A stretch of DNA of 64,000 bases from Theropithecus gelada (Eukaryota; Chordata; Mammalia; Primates; Cercopithecidae). The position numbers were made by a program, and so were the translations under genes. Shown one piece after another: positions 31,993-44,000 of the stretch. The notes below the pieces were generated by a model, which worked only from the letters and a program-made list of their open reading frames with translations, was not told the DNA's origin and made no database searches. The stretch covers positions 1 through 64,000 of the forward strand of contig NW_020258004.1 in NCBI RefSeq assembly GCF_003255815.1, read 5' to 3'. The number at the start of each line of letters is the position of its first letter. Positions within the stretch are counted from its first letter, which is position 1.

Positions 31993-34357
31993 TCCTCAAA
32001 AATATGCCTGCCTGGATTGAAGAAACATTGAAAACCTGGTACCAAAAGTTATTGCAAGCATACAAAGATGTGTTAAAATAAGAAATCAATCTTTGGTTTC
32101 TGGAATTAAGAATTATAATTATCAGTGAAGACTAACAAACACCACACATTCTGAGCATATTCAAATGCAGTTTTCTCTTCTACATCTGGTCATATACCCT
32201 CAAACTTTCTCTAGCACTAGTTATCACAATACTTTTTTTTTAATCTGCTTTACTTGCTTCAAAAGCAATTCCACAACAAAACAAGAACTTGAGGCAATTC
32301 ACAGTTATAATAAGTTTGTTTGTTTTGTAATCACCTTAATCATCAAGGCTAAGAAAGAAACTCACCTTTATGAAATGACACACAAGTATATTTATACCTC
32401 TGAGGGAAAGCATAAATTAGCACAGCTAAGTTTGTAACATGTTACAATACCTTGCTTACTAATCCTACCGATTCCATTAATTTTTTCAAAGCCTATCATT
32501 TTTTAGTTATACGTGACTTTCTGCCTCAATTTTTAAGATAAAGTGAATATATGCATTTCATTTTGACAGATTTTAATATTGCTAAGTGCCACTTCCAACT
32601 CTTAGATTTCCAGAAGTTTTTATTAGAGTGGATGGTTAGCAGAAGCTTTTTAAAGATAACTTACTTTTACTCAGCATCTTCTTTTAGTACTATGGATTTA
32701 GTTTCCAATAGGCCTTTAAAATACATCTACAAAGTAATGATAATTCTCAGCAGACAACCCACTTAGTTTCTGTATCATGGTTAATTTTAGCCATAGTAAT
32801 GCAAGGACTTATGTGTGACTTTCAAAAACTTTGCCAACTTATGAAATCCAAGAGACTATTTTTTTATTATTGAAGAGCGGATAGATATTTTATATTGTCA
32901 TTTGATATCAAAGAGGCAAAAAAAAATTTAATTTGCTCTTTGGTTTTTCTTGCTCCCCAAATCCGGGAAAAGCCCAAACACAGAGTGACTAGACCAGAAT
33001 TTCCAAATGCAAATACCCACCAATGTCAGGAAAGTTAAGAATATGAGAAAAATACCACTGCACTACACAGTACGAGGATATGACCCATCCAAAAAAAAGG
33101 TAGCTGCCACACAGCAGCAGTCAACTCATTCTGAGAGAGAATGTGGACCAAGTGAAACCAGAGCTTCTAACTCATCAAGAGAAACCCAAAATTTGGATTT
33201 TAAGGGGTAATTTTCAGATTTACATATTAGCACCTAATAGTTTAAATAAACAGAGTTAAAACAAACAAAAAACTGTCTGCGGCCCCTATCCAACCACCAT
33301 TTTGCCAATTCTGAAATAAGAAATCCCTACATGTAAAGCAACTTGCTGAAGGCCACTCAGTGTGCCTGAAATTCCCACCATAGATGCTCCTTAAACAATG
33401 CTATTTAAACATAAGTATGCTATGGGGAAGAAAAAACAATAATAGCAGTTACCATAGTCTCTTAGTTTATAAAATCAGAAAATAATTAATCTGAAACTAA
33501 CAAATGAAACACAAACACTAGGTTATTAGGAGGAGATGAAGGAAAGAGTCAGATTGAGAAAACTACAGTGGATTATAGCATGAGAAAGTCTAGCTGTAAA
33601 GGAAGCAATAATCAGGGATTTTTCATGCTAATACCTGAACTCAGGAGACTTTGAAGACTCAGAGGCTTCTTAAGCATCCCAAGGAATAGGGATGAGGCCA
33701 CAAAGTCTCTATTTCTTAAAGTTGCCAGAGGCCACCCCAGCTCTCAAATACCTACTTCTATTGGTAATTTAGTTTAATAGGGCTCAATCAATTAATCAAC
33801 TAAGTACTATACAGGGGGAGAGTTGTTAACTTTTATTTTCGTCAATCATATTAAAATTGAACAGTATGTGCCACATTTAAACATTTAAGAATAATATTAC
33901 TAAACCACCACCAAGTGTTGGCAACCAAGACACAACAAGGAATCAAAGCTAAAGAGGAATTTTAATAGTACAGCTGGTGTTTTTTGCAAGCCAAATTGTT
34001 TATAGGCATTGGGTAGCAAACGAGAGAGTTCTTGTACCCTCAAAAGAGGGCCAAATACTGACAAGTGCATTGCCAGTTTCCAAATTACGTATCTCAAGTA
34101 CCACGAGGCCAAAACAGCCCCCACCTCCATCCCTCAACTACCTCTATTCTCCCTGTCCATTTTCACTCCTTTGTTTCCTTTGATGAAGAACAAAATTTTC
34201 TTGGGAGGTTCAGGATGTTAAAAATAAAAAATCATCCTTCTTCATTATGGTACTTACCACAAGCTGGCTTGTACTATGGTTCATTGTCTTCACTTGAATA
34301 ACTGGAGAGCAGGACAAGGTCATATTATTATCACTAACAACTAGCAGGGAACCTGAT
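31991..34357. other. Unassigned stretch of about 2.4 kb
   Basis: No gene or clear interspersed repeat. Open frames at 32165-32437 and 33007-33210 are short, AT- or A-rich and unsupported by splice or homology signals. A faint MIR-like piece may lie at 33300-33400 ('gcaacttgctgaaggccactc'). This is one of the longest repeat-poor stretches of the window. Confidence 0.45.
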
Positions 34358-34373
34358 AGAAAATATCAGCTCC

Positions 34374-34698
34374 TAGCCAGGTACAGTGACTCACGCCTGT
34401 AATCCCAGCACTTTGGGAGGCTGAGGCAGGTGGATCACAAGGTCAGGAGGTCAAGACCAGGCTGGCCAACATGATGAAACTCCATATATACAAAAATTAG
34501 CCGGGCATGGTGTCGCTTGCCTATAGTCCCAGCTACTTGGGAGCCTGAGGCAGGAGAATTGCATGAACCTGGGAGGCAGCAGCTGTGGTGAGCCAAGATT
34601 ATGCTACTGTACTCCAGTCTGGGTAACAGAGAGAGACTCTGTCTCAAAAAAAAAAAAAAAAAAAGAAAGAAAGAAAGAAAGAAAAGAAAAAAAGAAAA
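34374..34698 (+). mobile_element. AluS-like element with GAAA-expanded tail
   Basis: Full-length Alu from agccaggtacagtgactcac. Its tail changes from A19 to (GAAA)n and mixed A/G at 34640-34698. Perfect 16-bp target duplication agaaaatatcagctcc at 34358-34373 and 34699-34714. Confidence 0.96.
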
Positions 34699-34714
34699 AG
34701 AAAATATCAGCTCC

Positions 34715-35445
34715 AGAACTCTACATGAATCTGATTGATGCAGGCATTTTCTTCATGCTTATTGGCTCCTCTCTCTTCTTTATCTATTTGCAATAAACAT
34801 CTGCTTTGTCTTCTTATCTGGCTCTCCTGCCAGCCCTATCAAGAGTAGTCTGACTTCTCTCATCAGAGTCTGTCATCCCAAAACTGTTTACAAAGTTTAC
34901 TTTTCATATTGCACTTAAGCTGGCTCTAATTTTGTGTCTTGGTATTGAAAATGATCTTTTAAAAACTAGTTTCCCTTTCATATTTAAAAAATTATTCTTG
35001 ATACAAAGTTCTCTTAATCTCATATAAAACCTAAAAACTATCAAAATTGTCCTAGTGTAGTCAATAACCTTCGTAAGGCTTTATAATGATAAAGACTTCA
35101 GAAGTGACATCTACCTCTAAATTTCCTAGTATTGCAAATTCCTGCCTCTCCATAATCATTATTTAACTCTCACATAGGACATGATTTGGTTCCTAACAGG
35201 TATTCCTCTTTTTAGCAGTTCAAAGACACCCTTATCCATAGCAATAGATGAGATTTAATTTTCCTTTCTCTCTGCTAAAATAGCTGTTAAGAGAAATGAA
35301 GTTGCTGAAAAGTGAATCAGATTTTCCATTTGGGCAATGAATCTGCGTGTTCAAGAGGGCATCCTGAGCATCTGTCAGTGACCTTGAGAGATCAGAGAAC
35401 CTGATTTTGTTTGAACAGGCCCTTGGCAAAAGAAGCACACAAGAC
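34715..35445. other. Unassigned stretch
   Basis: No gene or family recognised. Confidence 0.45.
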
Positions 35446-35595
35446 CAGTGCTTCTTAACTTTAGAGTGCGTATGAATTACATAGGGATATTGTGAAATGC
35501 CCATTCTGATTCAGCTGGTCTGAGTCTCACATTTCTAACATGCTCCCAGGTACTATTGATATTGCCGGCCCCGAAAGACCACTCTTTAAATATTT
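35446..35595 (+). mobile_element. MER5-type hAT-Charlie fragment
   Basis: cagtgcttcttaactttagag, 'gtgcgtatgaattacatagg', 'attctgattcagctggtctg', 'catttctaacatgctccc', 'ggccccgaaagaccactc' follow the MER5 layout. The right end is degraded and no target duplication is visible. Confidence 0.75.
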
Positions 35596-36451
35596 AGGAT
35601 CCAGACCATGTGCATTTTAAACTCTTCCCGTTGAAACTTTTTCAGTTTTCCTTTTCTCCAAAGCACCCACCCAATTACTACTCCTGTCCTACCCACTGTA
35701 GTAACCTGCTCAAACCTTCCTTACATGTACAGTCTACCTTAGTACCTCATTATCTGTTTATCTTTTCGATGTATATAGGAACCTACTCATATAGGATGCC
35801 ATGTAGGCTGCAACACTGCAAAAGAAAGGTAGTCCACTGACTCACATGAAGCATTAATAGCTGCTTTTTGGGCCATGCTTTATTTTATGAATCTCTAATT
35901 GATTTAAGGGCAGTGAGAGAGCAATTCTGAAACAAAGGTGGGGGCTTTCTCTGGGCCCTTTAAATCCTTACACATTAAAGCTCCCTAATTCACTTGTGTC
36001 TGCTGATTCACTTTTGCTCTTGAATGTTATTATACTAGAAATTTCCATTATTTGGCACCTCTCAAGTTTACCTCCCTTCAGTGACTATGATTCTCCTCAT
36101 TTTCTCCTAACCCCCAGGTTGAGATGCTGTGACAGCTTACTCAGAAACTGGGACTGTTAAAAATGTTGAAGTGCTTCTGAAATTCTATCAGACTTGACAA
36201 TATTACAGGGATGAATCAGACACAAAGGAATGTTCAACTTTCAGCTGAAATGAGAATGTCTTTATCTAAATCTCATTAAACCTGGCACCTTTCAGAGATT
36301 TCTCTGACAGAAACAAAACTCAAACACAGTGTCTGCAAGCCTGCCAAGCTCCCCTTATCAGAATAACCTTCAATTTAGGGCTGGCCTATATCATTGACTT
36401 TAGAAAATTACCTGTCATTCCATTTTTGCTTCTTGTGTCATTTAGGTTTTG
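35596..36451. other. Unassigned stretch
   Basis: No gene or family recognised. Confidence 0.45.
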
Positions 36452-36783
36452 TTATTGTCAAGTTCAAGTATCATTTACAACATAACATTAAGATTCTCTT
36501 TATGGTCGTTATTTTAACCTCCATGAACATACATGTCCATGGATGAGAATGAGAAGAGATTCTGAAGTTGACATTTTCAAAGATTGCCTGATCAACTGTT
36601 GCGGTACCACCATGGATGAACTGCCAGCCCCCAAATATGGATGCATTTGTTCCAGGGAAATATGTGGGAAGCACAGCTGAAAGTTTCATGCTTGATAAAC
36701 TGAATGAGGGTACCTCATCTCTTTCAGAGGTTGGACTTCAGTAGAAACAGAAAGAATAGATTTGGTCAAAAAAAAAAAAAAAA
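36452..36783 (+). other. Possible small retroposed sequence ending in A16
   Basis: The interval ends in a pure A16 run at 36768-36783 not preceded by Alu or L1 sequence. Upstream it is balanced in base composition with Kozak-like 'accaccatgg' near 36607. An imperfect repeat of tgtcatttagg (about 36437-36447) as tgtcattagg (about 36793-36802) might be a target duplication, but it is not flush with the A-run. The source is not recognised. It may be only an A-run in ordinary sequence. Confidence 0.25.
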
Positions 36784-37309
36784 GTGATTCATGTCATTAG
36801 GCAACGAAAAATAAGATAGTTACCAGAATGGGAATCAGAGAAAAGCAGAATGTTTGTCTAGAATTTTCTTCTAAACCCACTAGCAGGATTCTGATTATAG
36901 CTCCAAACTTTTCTTCTTTAAACAAAGATTACCTTAATTATCTTAATGATTTTTTTACCTTAGGTTACTTAGAAAAGCATTGCCTTATTTTTTCAGTTAG
37001 GCAAACAAAAATAGACTCTGATTTTGCAACACTGACTGGATGAACTCAGCCACATCCCAGGGTTAGCAGAGCAATGTATTGACAACCACAGACCCAATGC
37101 CGCCACTCCTGAATGTCAAAAGGCACATGAAGTGTTTCCTAGCATTTCGTATCTTAGAACTCATCATTTCCTTTTCCATCAGTCCAAGAAAAAATAGAGA
37201 TTAAAAATCTCAGGCTTAAATTTTTAAATTTGAAACTTCCATATTCAACACCATATAATGGGCAAGATAGAGCAAAGTGAAGGTGCTCCTCTAACTGAGT
37301 TGTGAGTCT
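36784..37309. other. Unassigned stretch
   Basis: No gene or family recognised. Confidence 0.45.
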
Positions 37310-37325
37310 AAAGCTGACCGGTCTT

Positions 37326-37431
37326 TTTTTTTTTTTTTTTCTGACAGAGTTTCACTCTGTTGCCCAGGCTGCAGTGCATTGGCGTGATCTTGGCTCACTG
37401 CAACCTCCGCCTCCTGAGTTCAAGAGATTCT
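37326..37431 (-). mobile_element. Alu, first part (split element)
   Basis: Reverse-oriented Alu: T-run 37323-37340, 'tgttgcccaggctgcagtgc', 'cactgcaacctccgcctcc', stopping at ttcaagagattct. It resumes at 38448. The whole Alu is bounded by its own 16-bp duplication with two mismatches: aaagctgaccggtctt (37310-37325) and aaaactgaccagtctt (38649-38664). Confidence 0.95.
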
Positions 37432-37993
37432 AGAACTAGAAATACCATTTGACCCAGCCATCCCATTATTGGGGATATACCCAAAAGATTATAAATGCTG
37501 CTATAAAGACACATGCACAAGTATGTTTATTGAGGCACTATTCACAATAGCAAAGACTTGGAACCAACCCACATGTCCATCTGTGATAGACTGGATTAAG
37601 AAAATGTGGCACATATACAACATGGAATACTATGCAGTCATAAAAAAGGATGAGTTCATGTCCTTTGTAGGGACATGGATGAAGCTGGAAACCCTCATTC
37701 TCAGCAAACTGTTGCAAGGACAAAAAACCAAACACCGCATGTTCTCACTCACAGGTGGGAATTGAACAATGAGAACACTTGGAACACTTGGAACACTTGG
37801 ACACAGGAAGGGGAACACCACACACCAGGGCCTTTTGTGGGGTAGGGGGAGGGAGGAGGGATGGTATTAGGAGATATACCTAATGTAAATGACAAGTTAA
37901 TGGGTGCAGCACACCAACATGGCACATGTATACATATGCAACAAACCTGCACGTTGTGCACATGTACCCTAGAACTTAAAGTATAAAAAAAAA
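37432..37993 (+). mobile_element. 5'-truncated L1PA-type element
   Basis: Plus-strand L1 from 'agaactagaaataccatttg' through the ORF2 C-terminus, 3' UTR and 'gaacttaaagtataaaaaaaaa'. 3'-UTR bases such as 'caacaaacctgcacgttgtg' point to a middle-aged L1PA. It inserted into the Alu. The short tct shared at the 5' junction (37429-37431) is microhomology with L1. Confidence 0.96.
37469..37765 (+). pseudogene. L1 ORF2p C-terminal fragment
   Basis: 98 codons open to the normal ORF2 stop: GIYPKDYKCCYKDTC, then FTIAKTWNQPTCPSVIDWIKK, MWHIYNMEYYAVIKKDEF, SFVGTWMKLETLILSKLL and KTKHRMFSLTGGN. It retains the C-terminal cysteine region but none of the endonuclease or RT domains. Few differences from L1PA, in keeping with a relatively young copy. 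Confidence 0.92.
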
Positions 37994-38447
37994 TGCAGAA
38001 GCTCAATTAATATATCAAGTAAAATATTATAGTAGTATTAATTTAAAGCATATAATAAATAGCTTTATAAATTACATGGTAGAAAGTGTAGGATTCAAGA
38101 GACCCAATATTAGTTACATCTTTCTTACTTGCTGTGCTATTAAGTTAGATAATTTTAATATTTCTTTCAAATTTAAAATCCTCTAATCAGGTAATAAAAT
38201 TGATTGTAGATAGAATCTATGTAAGTTACAAATGTTTCCAAGACAACATAATTAACAATATAGTTTACTTACTTCTATTCAGTTGTTTAAAACAAAAGTG
38301 GGAGAAAAAATGTCTTTGTAAGCCATCAATGTTTGACTAATATTTTTCACACTATCCTGATAAATTGATTTGTTTTTGTGATTATGCTACTGAATGAAAA
38401 ATTTAATTATTAAATGAAATTGTAGTCAAAAATAAACAAACATAAAA
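37994..38447 (+). mobile_element. 3'-transduced sequence carried by the L1
   Basis: About 430 bases of non-L1 sequence follow the L1's own short A-run. They end in a second A-rich tail (aaaaataaacaaacataaaaaa, 38428-38449, given in pieces: aaaaataaac / aaacataaaaaa). An attaaa hexamer at about 38409-38414 or aataaa at 38430-38435 could have been the distal poly(A) signal. The 10-bp duplication aagagattct lies at 37422-37431 and 38448-38457, outside both L1 and this segment, so they entered as one unit. It contains a MIR-like piece near 38086-38200. Confidence 0.88.
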
Positions 38448-38648
38448 AAGAGATTCTCATGCCTCAGCCTCCTTAGTAGCTGGAATTACAGGCACCTGCC
38501 ACCATGCTCGACTAATTTTTGTGTTTGTATTAGAGACAGGGTTTCACCATGTTGGCCAGGCTGGTCTCAAACTCCTGATCTCAAGTGATCTGCCTGCCTT
38601 GGCCTCTTAAAGTGCTGGAATTACAGGCATGAGCCACCGCACCGACCC
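38448..38648 (-). mobile_element. Alu, second part (split element)
   Basis: Resumes at aagagattctcatgcctcagc and continues to 'gagccaccgcaccgaccc', completing the Alu begun at 37326. Confidence 0.95.
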
Positions 38649-38664
38649 AAAACTGACCAGTCTT

Positions 38665-40003
38665 AAAAGTTGGTATATTCAGTCTCACAAAACCCTGGTC
38701 ACCTATGAAACTTTGAATTATCAAGATGATCCCCAGACAACTCCAAGGCTCTGGCTTGAAAGGATCAGGCTGGAAATGATTAGTTATGGAGCATCACACA
38801 GCAAGCATGCGCTGCAAGTTATATATACCCAACTAACTCCTAACTCCCTAAATCACAGATTTAGAGCTGGAATCCCAGGATGGCATCACGGCCTCCCACC
38901 AGCAGCCTCTGAGGTGTGAAGAAAGGAAGAATGGAGAAGCTAATGCAAGTTTGTATTCTATTGGTGACCTTGGAAGCTGGAGACAGCTCTGGGTGGAGAG
39001 CCCTGGAAGCTTGCACTCAGAGATTGCCCAGCAGCTAGGAAACATAATCCTGAAGTCACAGAGCCACTTCTCCTGAGCGTGGGTTGCTTGCAGGTGCCCT
39101 CCATCATCCTCAATAAGTGTGTGTTAGGTTTTTGTCACGTTCAGGTTTATGGTCAGACAGAAAGAAAGATGACTATGGCAAGCTCATTTCCTTATTATCC
39201 TTTTGTTTACTTTATCTATAAATGCCACTCAACCCTTTGGCCCCAAAGAAACTCTCAGTGAGCATCTGTTGAGAAGGCACACAGCCCAGAAAGCAGAATG
39301 GGAGCATTTCAATAGATTAAAGGACAAGAGCCAACAGAATCACTTATGAATGTTTAAAAAATTAGAAGAAAGAATTGTAGACAGAGGTTGGCTTAGTGAG
39401 TTTGGAAACTAATCAAGCTCCCATCGGTATTAGCCGGATTTTAAAGACATGGCATTTTCAAAAATTTCCTTCCTTAAATAACATAATGCCCAAGGTTTTC
39501 CTTTCTGAAAATGGCCAACTCATGAAAATAATGTTTTTATGCAATATTTGAAAACTTACATTTCTCTTCTATTTTTGCACTAACATGAAATCTGGTCTTT
39601 TCTGTTCCAAAAAACACTTACCAATATGCAGCTTTAAAAATATTACCAAATATTTATTGCCTTACATCACTTCACCAGAAAGTGGGCTGAGAATAAAATG
39701 ACAGAAGCATTCTTTACTCCTCACTCAGCAAGAGCCATTATAATGCCCAAGGCAAGCAATTCGTTGCCAGACTGAACTATTAAAATATCTTATGATTCAG
39801 AACCAGTTGTCAACATTATAATACAAATATTTTAGAAAGCTTATTTACATAAGACTAGCTGATGAATGAAAAGTTCAAAGTATATTTATTTAATAAATAT
39901 TTACGTTGATCAGTAAAATATTAAAGGTAGATTAAGTTTTTAAAACTATTTCTGTTACAAAACACAAAAATAGTTATTATTATTATAAGGTATTTTTCTG
40001 CTT
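38665..40003. other. Unassigned stretch
   Basis: About 1.3 kb with no gene or family recognised; 38840-39110 is relatively GC-rich. Confidence 0.45.
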
Positions 40004-40013
40004 AATGTCTTCT

Positions 40014-40301
40014 TTTATTTATTTATTTTTTTAGGCAGAGTCTTGCTCTTCACCAGGATGGAATACAGTGGCATGATCTTGGCTCACTGCAACCTCCGCC
40101 TTCTGGGTTCAAGCAATTCTCCTGCCTCAGCCTCCTGAGTAGCTGGGACTACAGGCACGCACCACCACTCCCAGCTAATTTTTGCATTTTTAGTAGAGAC
40201 GGGGTTTTGCCATGTTGACCAGGCTGGTTTTGAACTCCTGGCCTCAAGTGGTCCACCTGCCTTGGCCTCCCAAAGTGCTGGGATTACAGGCATGCTCGGC
40301 C
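40014..40301 (-). mobile_element. AluS-like element
   Basis: Reverse-oriented Alu with a ttta-type tail (40014-40033). Internal loss near 'cttgctcttcaccaggatgg'. Target duplication aatgtcttct at 40004-40013 and 40302-40311, exact. Confidence 0.96.
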
Positions 40302-40375
40302 AATGTCTTCTATTTGCTAGTGAAGTAGAATATTACCCCAGTATATAAAAAGCCATACCCTTTTATAGGTAAAGC

Positions 40376-40626
40376 CAAAGTCAACACACTTTTTTCTGTC
40401 AGAAGGCAGATAGTAAATATTTTAGGCCTTGTGGGACATATGGCTTCTACTCAACTGGCCATAACTACTCAATGGCCATAACTATTCAACTCTGCATTTG
40501 TAGCAGAAAAGCAACCACAGATAATACATTTAAAAAATGAACATGGCTGTGAGCAAATAAAACTTTATTAACTAAAACAGATGACAGGCCAGATTTGATT
40601 CATGGGCCACAGTTTCTCAACCCCTG
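40376..40626 (-). mobile_element. Nonautonomous hAT-type DNA transposon
   Basis: Ends caaagtcaacacactttttt and ...gtttctcaacccctg correspond to the CAGGGGTCGGCAAA / TTTGCCGACCCCTG-type ends of a common hAT (MER1-type) element. Internal 'agatagtaaatattttagg' and 'aataaaactttattaac' fit. Flanks ggtaaagc (40368-40375) and agtaaagc (40627-40634) make an 8-bp duplication with one mismatch. A 17-base block, tggccataactactcaa, is repeated imperfectly near 40457-40490. Orientation is provisional. Confidence 0.8.
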
Positions 40627-40634
40627 AGTAAAGC

Positions 40635-41881
40635 CAAACCTCAGTATAGAAATCAGGTCCAACAATGTTGTCAAGATTTACTTTAAAACTTCAATACTTG
40701 AGGTTTATTCCTATTCCATTTTATAATTACACTAAACTAATATTTTCATAAATATGTAAGGAATGAAAAAATTCTTATATAATCAGGTTAACAGTTTTTT
40801 CAATTAATAAGCATTCATTAAACTAGGATTTGTCATATATTACTGTGCTATTAGATTATACAGAAAATTCTATTAAGAGCAAATAATATTCTGCTAAAAC
40901 ATCATAAGCAAAGTACATTTCAGGATCTTAAAGTTGTGCTGAAATACAAGTATAAACAACTTTCATCATATAATATTGTTAAAATATAATTTTCCAAAAG
41001 CCAAATGATGGTTCTCAAGCACATATAGAATGAATGCATGTTAAAGACTTTATTAACTCATGATTTAATGAGAAAAGTGGTAAGATGCCAAAACTGGCCC
41101 AAAGAGCATTTGAAAAGGTAGGCAATTTAACAAAGAAATGTTAGAATAAGATTACTGGGTTAGATTTAAACTGGCTAAGGCCCAACAGAGCCATAAACTG
41201 TGGTTATCTGTTCCACTGGACAGAAATTATTTGAGTGTCTACTTGACAAAAATCTGCAAGTTTACCTTTGTCCTATTGAGTTGTATATGTCCCAGTTGGT
41301 AGAAGCCCAGCACGGCACTGAAAGAACACCCTGCAATCTCTTTGACCTATTTCCCAGTTTCAAATAATTTTTCTGACAATATTGGAAATTAGCCTATGTC
41401 TGTCCTGCATCTCTGACACATCTTGAAAGATACTAAATTAAATATTATCTTGCTGTCTTGTATTTTTTCCCATAAAAGTAGAGAATATGATTAGGAAATA
41501 ATGACCTTCCCTGCATCATAGCACAATAGAGACTCATAAAAAGCAATGATAACAAACAACATTCTCCCAAGTTCTTCTGCACTAAGCCTTTGGTTGTGAA
41601 GACTGCACACCTGTGTCCTTGGGCTTTAGTGTTCTGAGATTCTGTGTTAATACGGTCAACAATGGACAGCTGAATGTGTGGTAGTACATTAGCAGCGTGG
41701 AATATCTGCAGCTGTCGCCATTGTGTCGTAGAAACATGTTTATTAGCATGAAAATATTTTTACAATATATTCATAGGTGAAAAAAGTAAGTTACTAAATG
41801 GCATATACAGGTATTTTTTTTTTCTGTGTGCACATTTTCCTGGTTTTTGGTATTACTTTTACAGTTTTTAAAGTTTAAGAT
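40635..41881. other. Unassigned AT-rich stretch
   Basis: No gene or family recognised. Confidence 0.45.
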
Positions 41882-41897
41882 TTCCTCCTCATTTCTT

Positions 41898-42199
41898 TTT
41901 TTTTTTTTTTTTTTTTTTTGAGACAGAGTTTCGCTCTATCACCCAGGCTGGAGTACAGCGGCACGATCTTGGCTCACTGCAAGCTCCGCCTCCCGTGTTC
42001 ATGGCATTCTCCTGCCTCAGCCTCCCAAGTAGCTGGGACTACAGGCACCCGCCACCATGCCCGACTAATTTTTTGCATTTTTAGTAGAGACGGGGTTTCA
42101 CCGTGTTAGCCAAGATGGTCTCGATCTCCTGACCTCATGATCCGCCCACCTCAGCCTCCCAAAGTGCTGGGATTACAGGCCTGAGCCACCACGCCCGGC
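41898..42199 (-). mobile_element. AluY-like element
   Basis: Full-length reverse Alu with T-run 41896-41920, 'tgcaagctccgcctcccgtg', 'caccgtgttagccaagatgg', 'cgatctcctgacctcatgatc' (AluY-type). Target duplication ttcctcctcatttctt (41882-41897) and ttcctccccatttctt (42200-42215), one mismatch. Confidence 0.97.
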
Positions 42200-42215
42200 T
42201 TCCTCCCCATTTCTT

Positions 42216-43845
42216 CAATGTGTAGGCTGTGTATAATGACTTTATTCCAAAGAGTACAGTACGGAAAACTGGGGGAGAAAAGTAGAGAAACCTGAAAAAC
42301 GCTATTATCTCACCCAGGTGATCAAGGTCAACATCAACAGTGATGACATGTTAATAGCATGTGTCCTCGATGTGATGTAATGAAAAAGGCAATTTATCTC
42401 TGTACTCTTCCTTTCAAAAACCCATAACCCGAAATCTAGTCATGAGAAAAACATCAAACAAATTCCAATTATGGAGCACTCTACAAAACACCTGACCTGT
42501 ACTCCTCAAAATTATCAAGGTCATCCATAGCAAGGAAAGTCATGAGACAGTCATATCCAAGAGAAGCCTAGAGAAACATGACAACTAAATGTAATGTGTA
42601 TCCTGGAACAGAAAAAGGACACTCGGCTAAAACAAATTCTGAATCAAGTATTAAAATAATGTATTAAAATTGGTTTATTATCATAAAAATACATCATGAT
42701 AGTGTAAGATAATAATGGGCTAAACCGAGTGTGGGTATATTAGAACTCTTCTAACTTTGTAATTTTTCTGTTAATCTAAAATTGTTTTAAAATAACATTA
42801 AACAAAATTTTCTTAGGTTTAAGATTCTCTACTTTTGCATCATTATGTTTTCACTTCAATTTCTTTAAAAGTTTTCATTAATTTATATTTCACCTTCATA
42901 AAGTGTTTTAAGTGAGGAAGGCAGATTCTGTGAATTTATGCTTCTGTATTTTCAAAACTGCATTCTTAAGTCTCAAATTCTCCTTTCTCAAGAAAAATAA
43001 TATGCATCAAGCCACTATTTTCTTCAATCTGTCCTTAGCAGTCCCCTTTAAGAGAGTTCTCTGCACAAATATGAAAAATTGTAACTTTGATATAATGAGA
43101 TTTAAAATTCTTTGTAGGGCTCACATGATTGATTTCCTATCACACAAACTATCTTCTGTAATAATATTTTACTTCATGAATACCACCCTGATGCCTAAGT
43201 TAAATCAATGCAGCTTTTCCAATCAATCTTGGTAAAGAGAAAAAAATGATAAAAATATTATACAGGCCCTACATTATAAACATTCCAGTAGAGTCTGCTG
43301 TGACAGAAGAAACTAACAAGTAATCCCAGGATCATAATTGATTTTGAGCCTGAACTTCACTCAATATGTACCAAGAGATCAAATTATTTGTGTGGTAATT
43401 TACTTTAAATATAACTAGTATTACATGTAAATGTAAATTCATTTAAATTTTTATTTCAGTGGTGGTTCGTTGGTGGTTCAAAAACTCAATCAGAAATCTA
43501 CACTTCAGAGATAGCTAATAAGCACTTCAAATGCCATTCTTGACATCTGCACCAGAATATTTGCTAATCAACATAGGAGATGTTTAGAAAATAACTTTCA
43601 TTGGCGAAAAACTGTTGTTCAATGATGGTTGACCTGGACTAAAATTATTATACAGACTCCGCCACCCTTGAATGAATTTAGGTAGTAAAAAGTCAACAAG
43701 CCAAACACTCTAAGCCTACTGCTCCACTGGACTCTGAGTCCTCCCCACTTCCCAGATGACCCTGTCCTCTGACCGCACTAGAGTGTAGGCTGGTTCACCA
43801 GGGTGCAGAACACCGTTTGTGTCCACATCAGAGGGAAGCTCTAAA
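42216..43845. other. Unassigned stretch of about 1.6 kb
   Basis: No gene or family recognised. The 107-codon frame at 42912-43235 is AT-rich, has no recognised domain and is probably chance. Confidence 0.45.
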
Positions 43846-44000
43846 TAGTCATTTATTGATCTTTATTGTGTGTCAGGCACTGTGCTAAGCTTCATACACA
43901 TAGCAGCTAATGCAGTCTCTCTCGATTCTATTAGAAACTCAGAGCTACATATTGCACGTGAAAAAATCGAGTCTCAGAGAGGTCACTAAATTTGCTGATA
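43846..44000 (-). mobile_element. MIR fossil
   Basis: Reverse MIR landmarks: 'gtgtgtcaggcactgtgctaagc', 'acatagcagctaatgcagt', 'aatcgagtctcagagaggtcac'. Confidence 0.65.

Noticed and set aside
36768..36783. A16 as the tail of an Alu or L1
   Set aside because: No Alu or L1 sequence precedes it. I kept it only as a possible retrocopy.
37538..38006. Antisense frames with VFQVFQVF repeats
   Set aside because: They come from the minus strand of L1, and the repeat is the 9-base triplication at 37773-37799.
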